The notes beneath the pieces were generated by a model, which had not been told where the DNA came from, searched no databases, and saw only the letters and a list, made by a program, of their open reading frames with translations. A DNA stretch of 64,000 nucleotides, from NCBI GenBank assembly GCA_016718805.1, contig JADKCP010000011.1, forward strand, positions 124,001 through 188,000, given 5' to 3'. The translations under genes and the position numbers were made by a program. Every line of letters begins with the position of its first letter. Within the stretch, counting starts at the first letter, position 1. Shown one piece after another: positions 1 to 8,691 of the stretch. Origin of the DNA: Bacteroidota bacterium (GTDB lineage Bacteria; Bacteroidota; Bacteroidia; UBA4408).

Positions 1-289
1 ACTCCTTGGCATCATCTAACACTGTTAAATAAATTGTTTGTTTATGCTTTTTGATTCGAACTATATCGTATAAATGTCCTTCCCATTCAATTTCTCTACC
101 TTGCTCAATAGAATAGTTTGAAAAATCTTTTTCGCTAATGACTAAATATTCTAATTCGGATGTTGCGATTTTAGTATTACAAAGTTGTTGCTCTTGAATA
201 AAGAGTTGATGTAATTTAAGCCACCACACTCCCGCTCCTTGCTGGATTAAAAGTATGCTTACAAAAACAACAACACTTAGTTTTTTCAT
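1..289 (-). CDS. Small secreted or membrane-anchored protein of unknown function, 3' end cut by the window edge
   Basis: The reverse strand reads open from an ATG at 289 to the window edge, giving about 96 residues without a stop. It starts MKKLSVVVFVSILLIQ, a good signal peptide or single membrane anchor. The mature part contains short charged strands (for example EIEWEGHLYDIVRIKKHK). I do not recognise the family. It points away from the 117-residue gene at 471, and both are small exported proteins, so they may share a divergent control region. The true C-terminus lies outside the window. I am fairly sure it is coding because the signal peptide and uninterrupted frame coincide, but no function can be given. 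Confidence 0.6.
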   Translation of the reverse strand, partial: MKKLSVVVFVSILLIQQGAGVWWLKLHQLFIQEQQLCNTKIATSELEYLVISEKDFSNYSIEQGREIEWEGHLYDIVRIKKHKQTIYLTVLDDAKE

Positions 290-457
290 TTTAAACAATC
301 GCAAAATTCAACAGCTCTCCAATTAGTTTTTTAAGAAATGCCTTGCTTTACTTATTTTCTTTGCTGTGTAAAAATAAAATAAGAATGGCTTGATTCCAAT
401 AAATTGTTAAAAAGAATTAAATACCGGTGAATATAGTTCAATATTGAGAATGCCGTA

Positions 458-465
458 TATCTTTG
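458..465 (+). promoter_or_regulatory. Promoter -7 element (TATCTTTG)
   Basis: The site matches the Bacteroidota -7 consensus TAnnTTTG exactly. It ends five bases before the ATG at 471, so transcription would begin at or next to that start codon and the message would be leaderless. It also rules out the upstream in-frame TTG at 444 as the start, because that codon lies upstream of the promoter. No clear -33 TTG is seen at the usual distance. Confidence 0.55.
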
Positions 466-470
466 CATCC

Positions 471-797
471 ATGAAAATTTGGAAGAAATCAGTATTACTA
501 TCCTTGTTGGCGATATTTACGATGACTATTATTTTGGATAGTACAAAATGCTTTTTTAAAACCAATGTATCTGATATTCTTTGTGATACTTCTGATTTTG
601 ACGCTGAAGAAAACGAGAAAGAATCAGAAAAATCAAATGAAAAAAGCGAAAAGGAAATTTATTTTGCTTCCCATTTTTCGAACACACAATTACTCTATTT
701 TTTACAACACGACATTAATCTCGAACTACATTCCAGATTAAATTTTTCATCCTCCGATTACAGTCAGGTTGTTTATTCGCCTCCTGAAATTGCCTAA
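471..797 (+). CDS. Small exported protein of unknown function
   Basis: The gene encodes 108 residues from the ATG at 471. The frame is open back to a TTG at 444, but an exact -7 promoter box lies between them, so 471 is the likely start. The N-terminus (MKIWKKSVLLSLLAIFT) is a signal peptide or membrane anchor. An acidic, low-complexity stretch rich in Glu, Lys and Ser follows, and the C-terminus ends in YSPPEIA. I do not recognise a domain. Proteins of this size with a C-terminal PPEIA are, from memory, seen beside transport loci in Bacteroidota, but nothing in the sequence proves a link to the carbon operon 200 bp downstream. Confidence 0.6.
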   Translation: MKIWKKSVLLSLLAIFTMTIILDSTKCFFKTNVSDILCDTSDFDAEENEKESEKSNEKSEKEIYFASHFSNTQLLYFLQHDINLELHSRLNFSSSDYSQVVYSPPEIA

Positions 798-908
798 TAA
801 AAGCCAATTTTACTGCAAGTACTAGCTTGCTTATTGGTTTTGGGATAGTTCGTGGTTAGGACATTCCGGCATAAATCACACGATAAAATTATACACCTTT
901 TTTCCTAC

Positions 909-935
909 ACTATCAAAATTTTACGATTTGATAGT
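909..935. promoter_or_regulatory. Perfect 9-bp dyad upstream of the carbon-uptake operon (candidate operator)
   Basis: ACTATCAAA at 909-917 is the exact reverse complement of TTTGATAGT at 927-935, with a nine-base AT-rich spacer. It ends 67 bases before the ATG of the SulP gene. The right arm overlaps TACGATTTG, a near match to the -7 promoter element with one extra spacer base. No T-run follows, so it is not a good terminator for the preceding gene. TATCA/TGATA half-sites of this kind suit a dimeric regulator such as a LysR-type protein, but no regulator gene is in the window. Confidence 0.4.
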
Positions 936-1002
936 TGCAGAGATGCGGTATAACAAGACAAATTCAACTATTCACAAACAAAAATCAAATTTATTTTAGA
1001 CT

Positions 1003-2571
1003 ATGAATACATCTAATGAAAATATTTCGAGTGGAATTACCTTCAAATACATTAAAAACGATTTACCGGCAAGTATCGTAGTATTTTTTGTTGCTGTTCC
1101 GCTTTGTTTGGGAATTGCGTTAGCTTCGGGAGCACCTTTATTTTCGGGCATAATTGCAGGTATAGTAGGCGGAGTAATAGTAGGTGCAATAAGTGGATCA
1201 GAACTAGGTGTAAGTGGCCCTGCCGCTGGCTTAGCAGTTATTGTATTAAGTGCTATTGCAACATTAGGAGGTAATTACAACGCATTCTTACTAGCGGTTG
1301 TAATTTCAGGTATTTTGCAAGTAATAATGGGTTTTTTACGTGCAGGTTTTATTGCTTACTTCTTTCCCGGTTCAGTAATTAAAGGAATGCTAACGGGTAT
1401 AGGTTTACTTATCATTCTAAAACAATTCCCACATGCGCTAGGTTGGGATAAAGATGCTATTGGTGATGATGAATTTTTTCAGGCAGACGGACAAAATACG
1501 TTTACCGAAATAGCCAAGGCCATTGAATACATAACTCCTGGTGCGGTATTTATTGGAATTATTTCTTTAGCCATTTTAATATTATGGGAAAAGGTGCTCG
1601 CTCATCGTCACCGCATATTTCAGCTCATTCAAGGACCTATTGTTGTTGTTATTGTTGGAATTATCATGAATATCGCTTATCAAAATGGAATAATTGGTTT
1701 TAGCTTAGCCGAAGATCAAGTAGTTCGTTTACCAGTTCCCACCTCATTTTCAGGATTTGTCAATCAATTTACTTTACCTGATTTTACACAATTTGGAAAT
1801 TTTGAGATCTACAAAATCGCAATTATTCTTGCCATAGTTGGAAGTTTAGAAACCTTGTTAAGCGTTGAAGCTGCCGACAAACTTGATCCTGATAAGCGCA
1901 TAACACCTACCAACCGCGAGTTAAAAGCTCAAGGAATAGGAAATATTGTTTCGGGTATGATTGGCGGATTGCCGGTTACGCAAGTTATTGTGAGGAGTTC
2001 TGCTAATATTTCCTTTGGCGCTAAAACAAAACTATCTGCTATTCTACATGGTGCATTTTTATTAATCAGTGCTATAACCATTGCGAGTTTGTTAAATAAA
2101 ATTCCATTGGCAAGTTTGGCCGCCATATTACTTATGGTTGGATATAAATTGGCTAAACCATCTTTATTTAAACAGATGTATAACTTGGGATGGGAACAAT
2201 TTATGCCCTTTATTGCCACCGTCATTGCAATATTGGTTAGCGATTTATTAAAAGGAATCACCTTTGGAATTTTAGTGGGTATTTTTTACACTTTGCGTCA
2301 CAGCTATAGAAACTCACATCATTTAAAAGATATAACCACCAACGATAAAGGACAAGAAGTGCATCATTTGGTGCTTGCCGAAGAAGTATCCTTTTTTAAC
2401 AAGGCAAGTGTACTTCAGGTGCTGAATGAAATACCAGCTAATTCAAAAGTCATTATTGATTGTTCAAATTCTAAATCGATAGCTTTTGATGTAATCGAGC
2501 TAATTCAAAATTTTGAAAGCAATGCCAAAACAAAGAACATTCAAGTTGAAAAAATAAAATTTAATCCTTAA
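1003..2571 (+). CDS. SulP-family anion transporter, probable bicarbonate importer
   Basis: The gene encodes 522 residues of an SLC26/SulP permease. The first transmembrane region has the family pattern, with a PLCLGIALASG segment near residue 35 and the GISGPAAG-like SGPAAGLAV near residue 70. About ten to twelve hydrophobic spans follow, and residues from about 455 to 522 form a short STAS-like cytoplasmic tail. Known SulP members carry sulfate, bicarbonate or other anions. The substrate here is inferred from position: the next genes are beta-carbonic anhydrase, DabA and DabB, a set dedicated to inorganic carbon. The gap to the carbonic anhydrase is 101 bp, so a secondary promoter there is possible. 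Sulfate transport cannot be excluded from sequence alone. Confidence 0.85.
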   Translation: MNTSNENISSGITFKYIKNDLPASIVVFFVAVPLCLGIALASGAPLFSGIIAGIVGGVIVGAISGSELGVSGPAAGLAVIVLSAIATLGGNYNAFLLAVVISGILQVIMGFLRAGFIAYFFPGSVIKGMLTGIGLLIILKQFPHALGWDKDAIGDDEFFQADGQNTFTEIAKAIEYITPGAVFIGIISLAILILWEKVLAHRHRIFQLIQGPIVVVIVGIIMNIAYQNGIIGFSLAEDQVVRLPVPTSFSGFVNQFTLPDFTQFGNFEIYKIAIILAIVGSLETLLSVEAADKLDPDKRITPTNRELKAQGIGNIVSGMIGGLPVTQVIVRSSANISFGAKTKLSAILHGAFLLISAITIASLLNKIPLASLAAILLMVGYKLAKPSLFKQMYNLGWEQFMPFIATVIAILVSDLLKGITFGILVGIFYTLRHSYRNSHHLKDITTNDKGQEVHHLVLAEEVSFFNKASVLQVLNEIPANSKVIIDCSNSKSIAFDVIELIQNFESNAKTKNIQVEKIKFNP

Positions 2572-2672
2572 TACTTATTCCACATGTGATAAAGCTGGTT
2601 GAAAACTTGTTTATCTCAGAGTAAAATAATGTTATAGCTAAACAAAATTGTAAAAAAAATTATACTTAAAAT

Positions 2673-3350
2673 ATGAAAGCACATACGCATGAAACTCAAC
2701 GATCAATTACTCCTGTGCGGGCAATTGAAATATTAAAAGAAGGAAATCAACGCTTTATAAATAATTTAAAAGCAAACAGAAATTTGTTACAACAAGCCAA
2801 TGAAACGCGCGAAGGTCAATGGCCATTTGCAGTTATTTTGAGTTGTATTGATAGTCGTACTTCAGCCGAATTAATTTTTGACCAGGGTTTGGGAGATATT
2901 TTTTCAATACGCATTGCTGGCAATATTGTAAATACAGATATTATTGGAAGCATTGAATTTGCTTGTAAAGTAGCCGGTTCAAAATTAATTGTAGTTCTAG
3001 GCCATACAAAATGCGGTGCAATTAAGGGAGCCTGCGATCATGTAGAAATGGGCAACCTAACCGAATTATTATCAAAAATTCAACCGGCTCTTTATCAGGA
3101 AAAACAAACTTCTAATACCGAAGACAGAACATCTAAAAACTATGAATTCGTTGAAAACGTAGCAACTTTAAATGTACAGCGCTCTGTAAAAACTATTATT
3201 GACCGTAGTTATATTTTGGAGCAAATGATTGAAAATGGTGAAATCGCAATTATTGGTGCAAAACACAATATTGAGACCGGTCTTGTTGAGTTTTATCCGG
3301 AAACATTAATCTCCAACAAATCCGATGTTAGAACTCAAATGAGTTATTAA
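2673..3350 (+). CDS. Beta-class carbonic anhydrase
   Basis: The protein has 225 residues, the usual length for a bacterial beta-carbonic anhydrase. It interconverts CO2 and bicarbonate in the cytoplasm using a zinc ion. The zinc ligands are visible: Cys58 with the Asp60-Arg62 dyad in SCIDSR, and His111 and Cys114 in LGHTKCGAI. There is no signal peptide, so it acts inside the cell, where it can equilibrate carbon brought in by the flanking SulP and DabAB transporters. It is 43 bp upstream of dabA on the same strand. The active site appears complete. The class is very secure; its role in carbon supply rests on the operon context. Confidence 0.93.
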   Translation: MKAHTHETQRSITPVRAIEILKEGNQRFINNLKANRNLLQQANETREGQWPFAVILSCIDSRTSAELIFDQGLGDIFSIRIAGNIVNTDIIGSIEFACKVAGSKLIVVLGHTKCGAIKGACDHVEMGNLTELLSKIQPALYQEKQTSNTEDRTSKNYEFVENVATLNVQRSVKTIIDRSYILEQMIENGEIAIIGAKHNIETGLVEFYPETLISNKSDVRTQMSY

Positions 3351-3393
3351 TCACTAACGCTTAGATGAAATTACAACTACTAATTTCCTGAAA

Positions 3394-5955
3394 ATGGTAA
3401 CGACACAAGTTCACGAAAACCCTATTACTACCGCAACTCTATTTAATGAATCGGAAGTTATAGAGTTGCTTAAACATTATTTACCAACGCAAACACCATT
3501 AAAGGATTTTATACACCATAATTCCTTGCATGCTTTTCAAAAATCTAAATTTTATGATGCAATTTTTCAAGCTTCTGAAATTTTTGGATTTCATGTAACG
3601 CTGGAATTGAATGAATACCGCAAATTAATTGAAAATAAACGTATTTCAGAATCCAGCTTAAATCGAGCTATAAGTGAAATTATTGCGGAGAAGGATATAG
3701 AGAAATGGAAACAAAAAGTTCTACACCAGAGCTATTCAGAAACCTTTACCCCACAAATAGGCACGCTGCGTACAAACTGGAAAAAACATTTCCGCATTGA
3801 TTTGGATAGTTTAGTTCAACCGCTCTTGTTTCGCTTGCTGTGTAGTTATTTAGATCAGGGAATCTCTACCTGGAAATTTCCTACTGAAAAAGGTGGATTT
3901 CTTGAAAGCCTTCAAACCCTCGAGAAAAATAGCAAGATTAGTATTTTCAAATCAAATAGAGCTCGTTTGCTTTTCCTAAATAAGCATACAAGCATTAAAG
4001 AACTGTTAGATATACTTGTAGGTAAGGAAGAATTCTATACCAATTACTTAATTGATTTACAATTTAGTCATCGCGGCTGGTCGGGCATGATAGCTGCAAT
4101 TGAATCAAATCCATCGGTACTGCTTGATACAAAATTAATTTCATTGAAAGAATTAATTCTCTTTGAACTACTTCTCGAAATTGATGCTTTGGAAACTACT
4201 TTTGGTAGCAAGTTTAAATCTTTGGGTGAGTTTTTATATGGAAAACCAACCAATTTATTTGCTCCAAAAGCAGAAACTGAATTAACAACCGTATTAAAAA
4301 TTTTACAAAACGCATTTGAGTGGAGCTATTACGATGAAGTACTGGCAGGTATTCGAGCAGTGCCTAATCATAAAACTGAAAAAATAATTACTCCTACATT
4401 TCAAGCAATATTTTGCATCGACGAAAGAGAATGCTCTCTTCGACGTCACGTTGAAAGTTGCGATACTCAAAGTGAAACATTAGGAAGTCCCGGATTTTTT
4501 GGAGTAGAATTTTATTTTCAACCACAAGGAGCAAAATTTTACGATAAACTTTGCCCGGCACCTGTTACTCCAAAGTTTTTAATTAAAGAAAGCAATGTTA
4601 GCGCTGAACGGCCGCACGATGTGCTGTATGATGCTAAAGTGCAAACACTTTTTGGTGGACTAGCTTCTACTTTTACCCTGGGATTTGCTGCAGCAATGCG
4701 TATGTTTTTAAATTTATTTAGCCCTAAGATGAGTCCGGCTATTTCCAATGCTTTTGCTCATATGGATAGTAGCTCTGTACTAACTATTGAAAACAAACAT
4801 CTTGAAGACAGAGAGAATGATTTGCAAATTGGATTTACACTCAATGAAATGGCTCAGAGAGTTGAAGCATTGCTTCGTGGAATTGGATTAACGCAAAACT
4901 TTGCGCCACTTGTTTATGTTGTTGCGCATGGTTCGAGCAGTGCCAATAATCCACATCATGGAGCACACGATTGTGGTGCTTGCAGTGGTAGGCCCGGATC
5001 AGTAAATGCGCGTGTATTTGCAGCTATGGCGAATCATCCAAAAGTAAGATTGCAACTTCAACAAAACGGTATTACTATTCCAAGTGCTACACAGTTTATA
5101 GGTGCCCTGCACGATACAGCTGCTGATGAAATGGAATTTTATGATGAATCCGTGCTAAGTGAAACTAACCTAGATAATCATCAAATACACAAACAAACTT
5201 TTGAAAAGGCTTTGGATTTAAACGCCAAAGAGCGTTCACGAAGATTTGCCTCTGTCAAAACTAAATCGCCTTTAGCAAAAGTACGACAAGCCATAAAAGA
5301 GCGTTCGGTTTCATTGTTTGAGCCACGTCCCGAATTAGGCCATGGTACCAATACCCTTTGTATTGTGGGACGAAGAGATTTAACCAAAAAATTATTTCTG
5401 GACCGTCGTGCTTTCTTAAACTCCTATGACTACCGAAGCGACCTTGAAGGAAATTTTTTGACCGGTATCATGCGTCCATTAGGTCCTGTTTGTGGAGGTA
5501 TAAATCTTGAATATTATTTTTCACGCGTTGATAATTACAAATTAGGAGCCGGTACAAAATTGCCTCATCATGTAATGGGATTGTTTGGTGTTGCCAATAG
5601 CTGTGATGGAGATTTGCGACCTGGATTACCATTGCAAATGATTGAAGTACACGATCCGGTAAGGTTGTTAATTATAGTTGAACATTTTCCGGAAGTGATT
5701 TTAAAATCCATACAATCTAGTCCTGATATGTATGAATGGTTTATTAACGAATGGGTTCATTTAATTGCATATCATCCGGAAACAAAGCAAACTTATCGAT
5801 TCAAAAACGGCGGGTTTCAATTACATACAGTTTTACATTCTAATCCGGCTTCGGTAAATGAAACACATACAATAATAGAGCAGGCTAAAGAAATGGAAAG
5901 TAATTGGATCGTAGATGCTACACTTGAAAATTTGCCGGTTTATACTTTAAACTAA
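3394..5955 (+). CDS. dabA: DabA, inorganic carbon uptake subunit (DUF2309)
   Basis: The gene encodes 853 residues of the DUF2309 family, whose founding member is DabA of Halothiobacillus. DabA is a zinc-dependent, carbonic-anhydrase-like protein that works with the membrane protein DabB to accumulate bicarbonate. The four zinc-site positions known from DabA are present with the expected spacing: Cys341 and Asp343 in IFCIDERE, His512 in VAHGSSS, and Cys527 in AHDCGAC, fifteen residues later. The protein is soluble with no signal peptide, as in the family. It lies seven bases upstream of dabB, so the two are almost certainly co-transcribed and made together. Nothing suggests truncation or decay. 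Confidence 0.92.
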   Translation: MVTTQVHENPITTATLFNESEVIELLKHYLPTQTPLKDFIHHNSLHAFQKSKFYDAIFQASEIFGFHVTLELNEYRKLIENKRISESSLNRAISEIIAEKDIEKWKQKVLHQSYSETFTPQIGTLRTNWKKHFRIDLDSLVQPLLFRLLCSYLDQGISTWKFPTEKGGFLESLQTLEKNSKISIFKSNRARLLFLNKHTSIKELLDILVGKEEFYTNYLIDLQFSHRGWSGMIAAIESNPSVLLDTKLISLKELILFELLLEIDALETTFGSKFKSLGEFLYGKPTNLFAPKAETELTTVLKILQNAFEWSYYDEVLAGIRAVPNHKTEKIITPTFQAIFCIDERECSLRRHVESCDTQSETLGSPGFFGVEFYFQPQGAKFYDKLCPAPVTPKFLIKESNVSAERPHDVLYDAKVQTLFGGLASTFTLGFAAAMRMFLNLFSPKMSPAISNAFAHMDSSSVLTIENKHLEDRENDLQIGFTLNEMAQRVEALLRGIGLTQNFAPLVYVVAHGSSSANNPHHGAHDCGACSGRPGSVNARVFAAMANHPKVRLQLQQNGITIPSATQFIGALHDTAADEMEFYDESVLSETNLDNHQIHKQTFEKALDLNAKERSRRFASVKTKSPLAKVRQAIKERSVSLFEPRPELGHGTNTLCIVGRRDLTKKLFLDRRAFLNSYDYRSDLEGNFLTGIMRPLGPVCGGINLEYYFSRVDNYKLGAGTKLPHHVMGLFGVANSCDGDLRPGLPLQMIEVHDPVRLLIIVEHFPEVILKSIQSSPDMYEWFINEWVHLIAYHPETKQTYRFKNGGFQLHTVLHSNPASVNETHTIIEQAKEMESNWIVDATLENLPVYTLN

Positions 5956-5962
5956 ATCTAGA

Positions 5963-7834
5963 ATGAACGAATTTTTACAACTATTTTTATGGTTACCTTT
6001 TATCGGTTTCATAGTAATTATGGCCGTGCCTGCTAAAAAAGAAAAATTAATAGCAGACCTTTCAATTTCAATTAGTTTCCTGCTTGCTTTGTTAATGCTT
6101 GCTTTTATAACTAAATGGTTCATTGTTGGAATGCCTTTGATTGATTATAAAGGAATTGTACTGTTTGAAACCGATGAAATTTCAATTTTTATAGATTTAT
6201 TTTTTGATAAAATAGCTGCAGTTTTTTCATTTATGGGCGCAGTGATGAGTTTTATTGTATTTCGATTTAGTAAATTTTATTTGCATCGCGACCCTGGATT
6301 TAAGCGCTACTTTGCTTTAATGCTCTTGTTTTTAATGAGCTATAATTTTGTTGTACTCTCCGGCAACTTTGAAACACTTTTTTTGGGATGGGAAATTGTG
6401 GGTATCTGTTCTTTTTTATTAATTGGATTCTTCCGAGATCGATACTTACCGGTTCGCAATAGTTTAAAAGTAATTTCTCTGTATCGTTTGGGCGATATTT
6501 TTTTAATTCTAGCCATGTGGATGAGCCATCATTTATGGCATCAAAATATTACTTTCCTTCAATTAACTGATACCAATTCGGTGTTGGAGCACATTAGCGA
6601 ACATAACTGGTACGCCTTTTTTATTGCATTAATGATTGTCTTGGCATCGATGGTAAAGTCGGCAGTATTTCCTTTTTCTTCCTGGTTACCGCGTGCAATG
6701 GAAGGTCCTACTTCTTCGAGTGCATTATTTTACGGTGCCCTTTCGGTTCACTTGGGTGTATTTTTACTGTTGCGTACCCTGAATTACTGGGAAAGTTTAC
6801 TTTTAATTAAAGTCCTAATTTTTGGGATAGGAATACTTACATCTTTTGTTGCCACAAGTATAGCATCTGTTCAATCGTCAGTAAAAGTTCAAATTGCTTA
6901 TGCTTCTATTGCGCAAATTGGACTCATGTTCGTAGAAATTTCACTTGGATTTTATGAGTTGGCATTGTTACATTTTGTTGGTAATGCTTGCTTACGTACT
7001 TATCAGTTATTGGTTTCTCCATCGGTGTTGGGTTATAAAATACATAGCATGTTTTTCACTTTTGAACCATCAAAATCTAGTTCTGGTTCTACCAACTTTT
7101 CCACATTAAAAAATAGCTTGTATATGCTTTCTTTGCAGGAATTCAGGCTTGATAGTTTGTTGCAAAAGTACTTGTGGAATCCTGTAAAAAGGGTTGGAAA
7201 TTCGCTCCATTTTTTATCTAATCCGGTTGCTTTAAGTATGTTGTTTTTACTATTTGTATTTGGTTTTAGCAGCACTTTCTTTACTTCCATTTTACCGGAG
7301 TATGTGCATGATTCATTGCCGCATTTGTTTTCATTACTCGCATTATTGCTTATTGTAAGAGCCTTTACCGAAAAACAAGATCCCTTTTTTGCTTGGTTGT
7401 TTTGTGTAGCATCTCAGTTATTTCTTACACTTTCGATTTCGTTATTAAATGAAAATTTCGGACAAAATCATGTATTGCTTTATTTTAGTGGTGCAGGAAT
7501 ATTTGCTTTAATTGGATTTCTTGCCCTAGCGAGACTAAAAAAACTTGAACCTGAGCTTTCTATGCTTGATTTTCAAGGGCACAGCTATGAGCATCCAAAG
7601 CTTGCATTGGTATTTTTAATTTCTTGTTTGGGATTTTTAGGATTACCCTTTACTCCTACTTTTATCGGTATTGATATTTTGTTTAGTCATATTCATAAGC
7701 ACGAAGAATTATTAATTGTATTTACAGCACTTAGCTTTTTGATTATGGAAATTTCCATTTTAAGAATTTATGCTCGATTATTTTTAGGAACACACACCAA
7801 GAATTACCATCCTATTGCCTATCGTTCTTCTTAG
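5963..7834 (+). CDS. dabB: DabB, NuoL-like membrane subunit of the inorganic carbon transporter
   Basis: This 623-residue polytopic protein belongs to the proton-antiporter family of NADH dehydrogenase subunit 5 (NuoL/MrpA). It has a dozen or more hydrophobic spans and the family's central block around residues 230-270, with a buried lysine in MVKSAVFPFSSWLP followed by GPTSSSALFYG. Other Nuo or Mrp genes are absent, and it follows dabA by seven bases, which is the DabA/DabB arrangement. In that system DabB is thought to couple a cation gradient to carbon capture by DabA. The start is the ATG at 5963. An Mrp-like antiporter role is the only serious alternative, and context argues against it. 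Confidence 0.88.
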   Translation: MNEFLQLFLWLPFIGFIVIMAVPAKKEKLIADLSISISFLLALLMLAFITKWFIVGMPLIDYKGIVLFETDEISIFIDLFFDKIAAVFSFMGAVMSFIVFRFSKFYLHRDPGFKRYFALMLLFLMSYNFVVLSGNFETLFLGWEIVGICSFLLIGFFRDRYLPVRNSLKVISLYRLGDIFLILAMWMSHHLWHQNITFLQLTDTNSVLEHISEHNWYAFFIALMIVLASMVKSAVFPFSSWLPRAMEGPTSSSALFYGALSVHLGVFLLLRTLNYWESLLLIKVLIFGIGILTSFVATSIASVQSSVKVQIAYASIAQIGLMFVEISLGFYELALLHFVGNACLRTYQLLVSPSVLGYKIHSMFFTFEPSKSSSGSTNFSTLKNSLYMLSLQEFRLDSLLQKYLWNPVKRVGNSLHFLSNPVALSMLFLLFVFGFSSTFFTSILPEYVHDSLPHLFSLLALLLIVRAFTEKQDPFFAWLFCVASQLFLTLSISLLNENFGQNHVLLYFSGAGIFALIGFLALARLKKLEPELSMLDFQGHSYEHPKLALVFLISCLGFLGLPFTPTFIGIDILFSHIHKHEELLIVFTALSFLIMEISILRIYARLFLGTHTKNYHPIAYRSS

Positions 7835-7865
7835 AGTTTATATTACCTAATATCCCTTTTAAAAT

Positions 7866-8573
7866 TTGCAACTAATAGTGTTATCTCCAATTAAATTTGT
7901 GGCTATTTGTTTGCTTTTTGCAACTCAAGTAGTGTTGGCAATGGAACCCGGCAATTGGACCATGTTTCTAAATCAAACTCGAATTCACACAAAATGGAGT
8001 TTACATTCTGAATTTCAATACCGAAGTTTTTCAATTGCGCCAAATACTGAACAATTATTGTTACGTATTGGATTAAATTATCACTTTGACCCATCACTTC
8101 TTTTCACTGCCGGTTATGCTCGCATTGCTACTTCAAGTACAAGTGATAGTTTTAGTTATGATGAACTCACACAGGAGGATCGCCTATGGCAACAAATTTT
8201 ATTGAAATCAAATCTTCACCGTGTGCTTTTTGAACATCGTTATAGATTTGAACAACGTTGGATTAGTAAGCCTACTAACAACGAATTTAAAACTCGTTTA
8301 CGTTATTTGTTTAGAGTTACGGTTCCTTTTAATTCAAAACAAATTGAACCGGGTGTAGTATTTGGAAGCTTTTACAACGAAGTTTTTATTCAGCCCGACA
8401 AAGTACCATTCGATCGAAACAGAGCCTATTTGGCAGCAGGATACCAGTTCAATAAAGTTCTTTCGCTACAGGTAGGATATTTAATTCAAACTGTTGGGAA
8501 CCAATCAAAGCAATATGCACAACTGTTGCTAAATTATACTCCCGATTTACGTAAACCAGAAATTAAGAAATAA
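7866..8573 (+). CDS. DUF2490 outer-membrane beta-barrel protein at the end of the carbon operon
   Basis: The gene encodes 235 residues of the DUF2490 family. The mature part is rich in alternating aromatic/polar strands (EFQYRSF, FEHRYRFEQRWI, LRYLFRVTVPF, LLLNYTPD), as expected for an outer-membrane barrel. The N-terminus is a signal peptide ending near ATQVVLAME. No ATG is available; the start is TTG at 7866, or possibly a GTG at 7878. It follows dabB by 31 bp and is followed by a strong hairpin terminator at 8578, so it is the last gene of the operon. A role as outer-membrane channel or assembly factor for carbon uptake is inference; the family has no assigned function that I know of. Confidence 0.75.
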   Translation: MQLIVLSPIKFVAICLLFATQVVLAMEPGNWTMFLNQTRIHTKWSLHSEFQYRSFSIAPNTEQLLLRIGLNYHFDPSLLFTAGYARIATSSTSDSFSYDELTQEDRLWQQILLKSNLHRVLFEHRYRFEQRWISKPTNNEFKTRLRYLFRVTVPFNSKQIEPGVVFGSFYNEVFIQPDKVPFDRNRAYLAAGYQFNKVLSLQVGYLIQTVGNQSKQYAQLLLNYTPDLRKPEIKK

Positions 8574-8577
8574 AAAA

Positions 8578-8602
8578 AGTCTGAATTGAATCAGACTCTT
8601 TT
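8578..8602 (+). terminator. Rho-independent terminator of the carbon-uptake operon
   Basis: AGTCTGA at 8578-8584 pairs perfectly with TCAGACT at 8591-8597 across a six-base loop, followed by CTTTT. It begins five bases after the stop codon of the DUF2490 gene. The A-run on the left (8572-8578) could let it also act on the reverse strand for transcripts passing 8692. Confidence 0.75.
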
Positions 8603-8691
8603 AAAAATTCTTTGTTAATAGAAATAGAAGAGGAAAATTGAATGGCGGAGAATGCAAAGCTATGGCACCTGCCAACTTAAGGAACAAAGAA

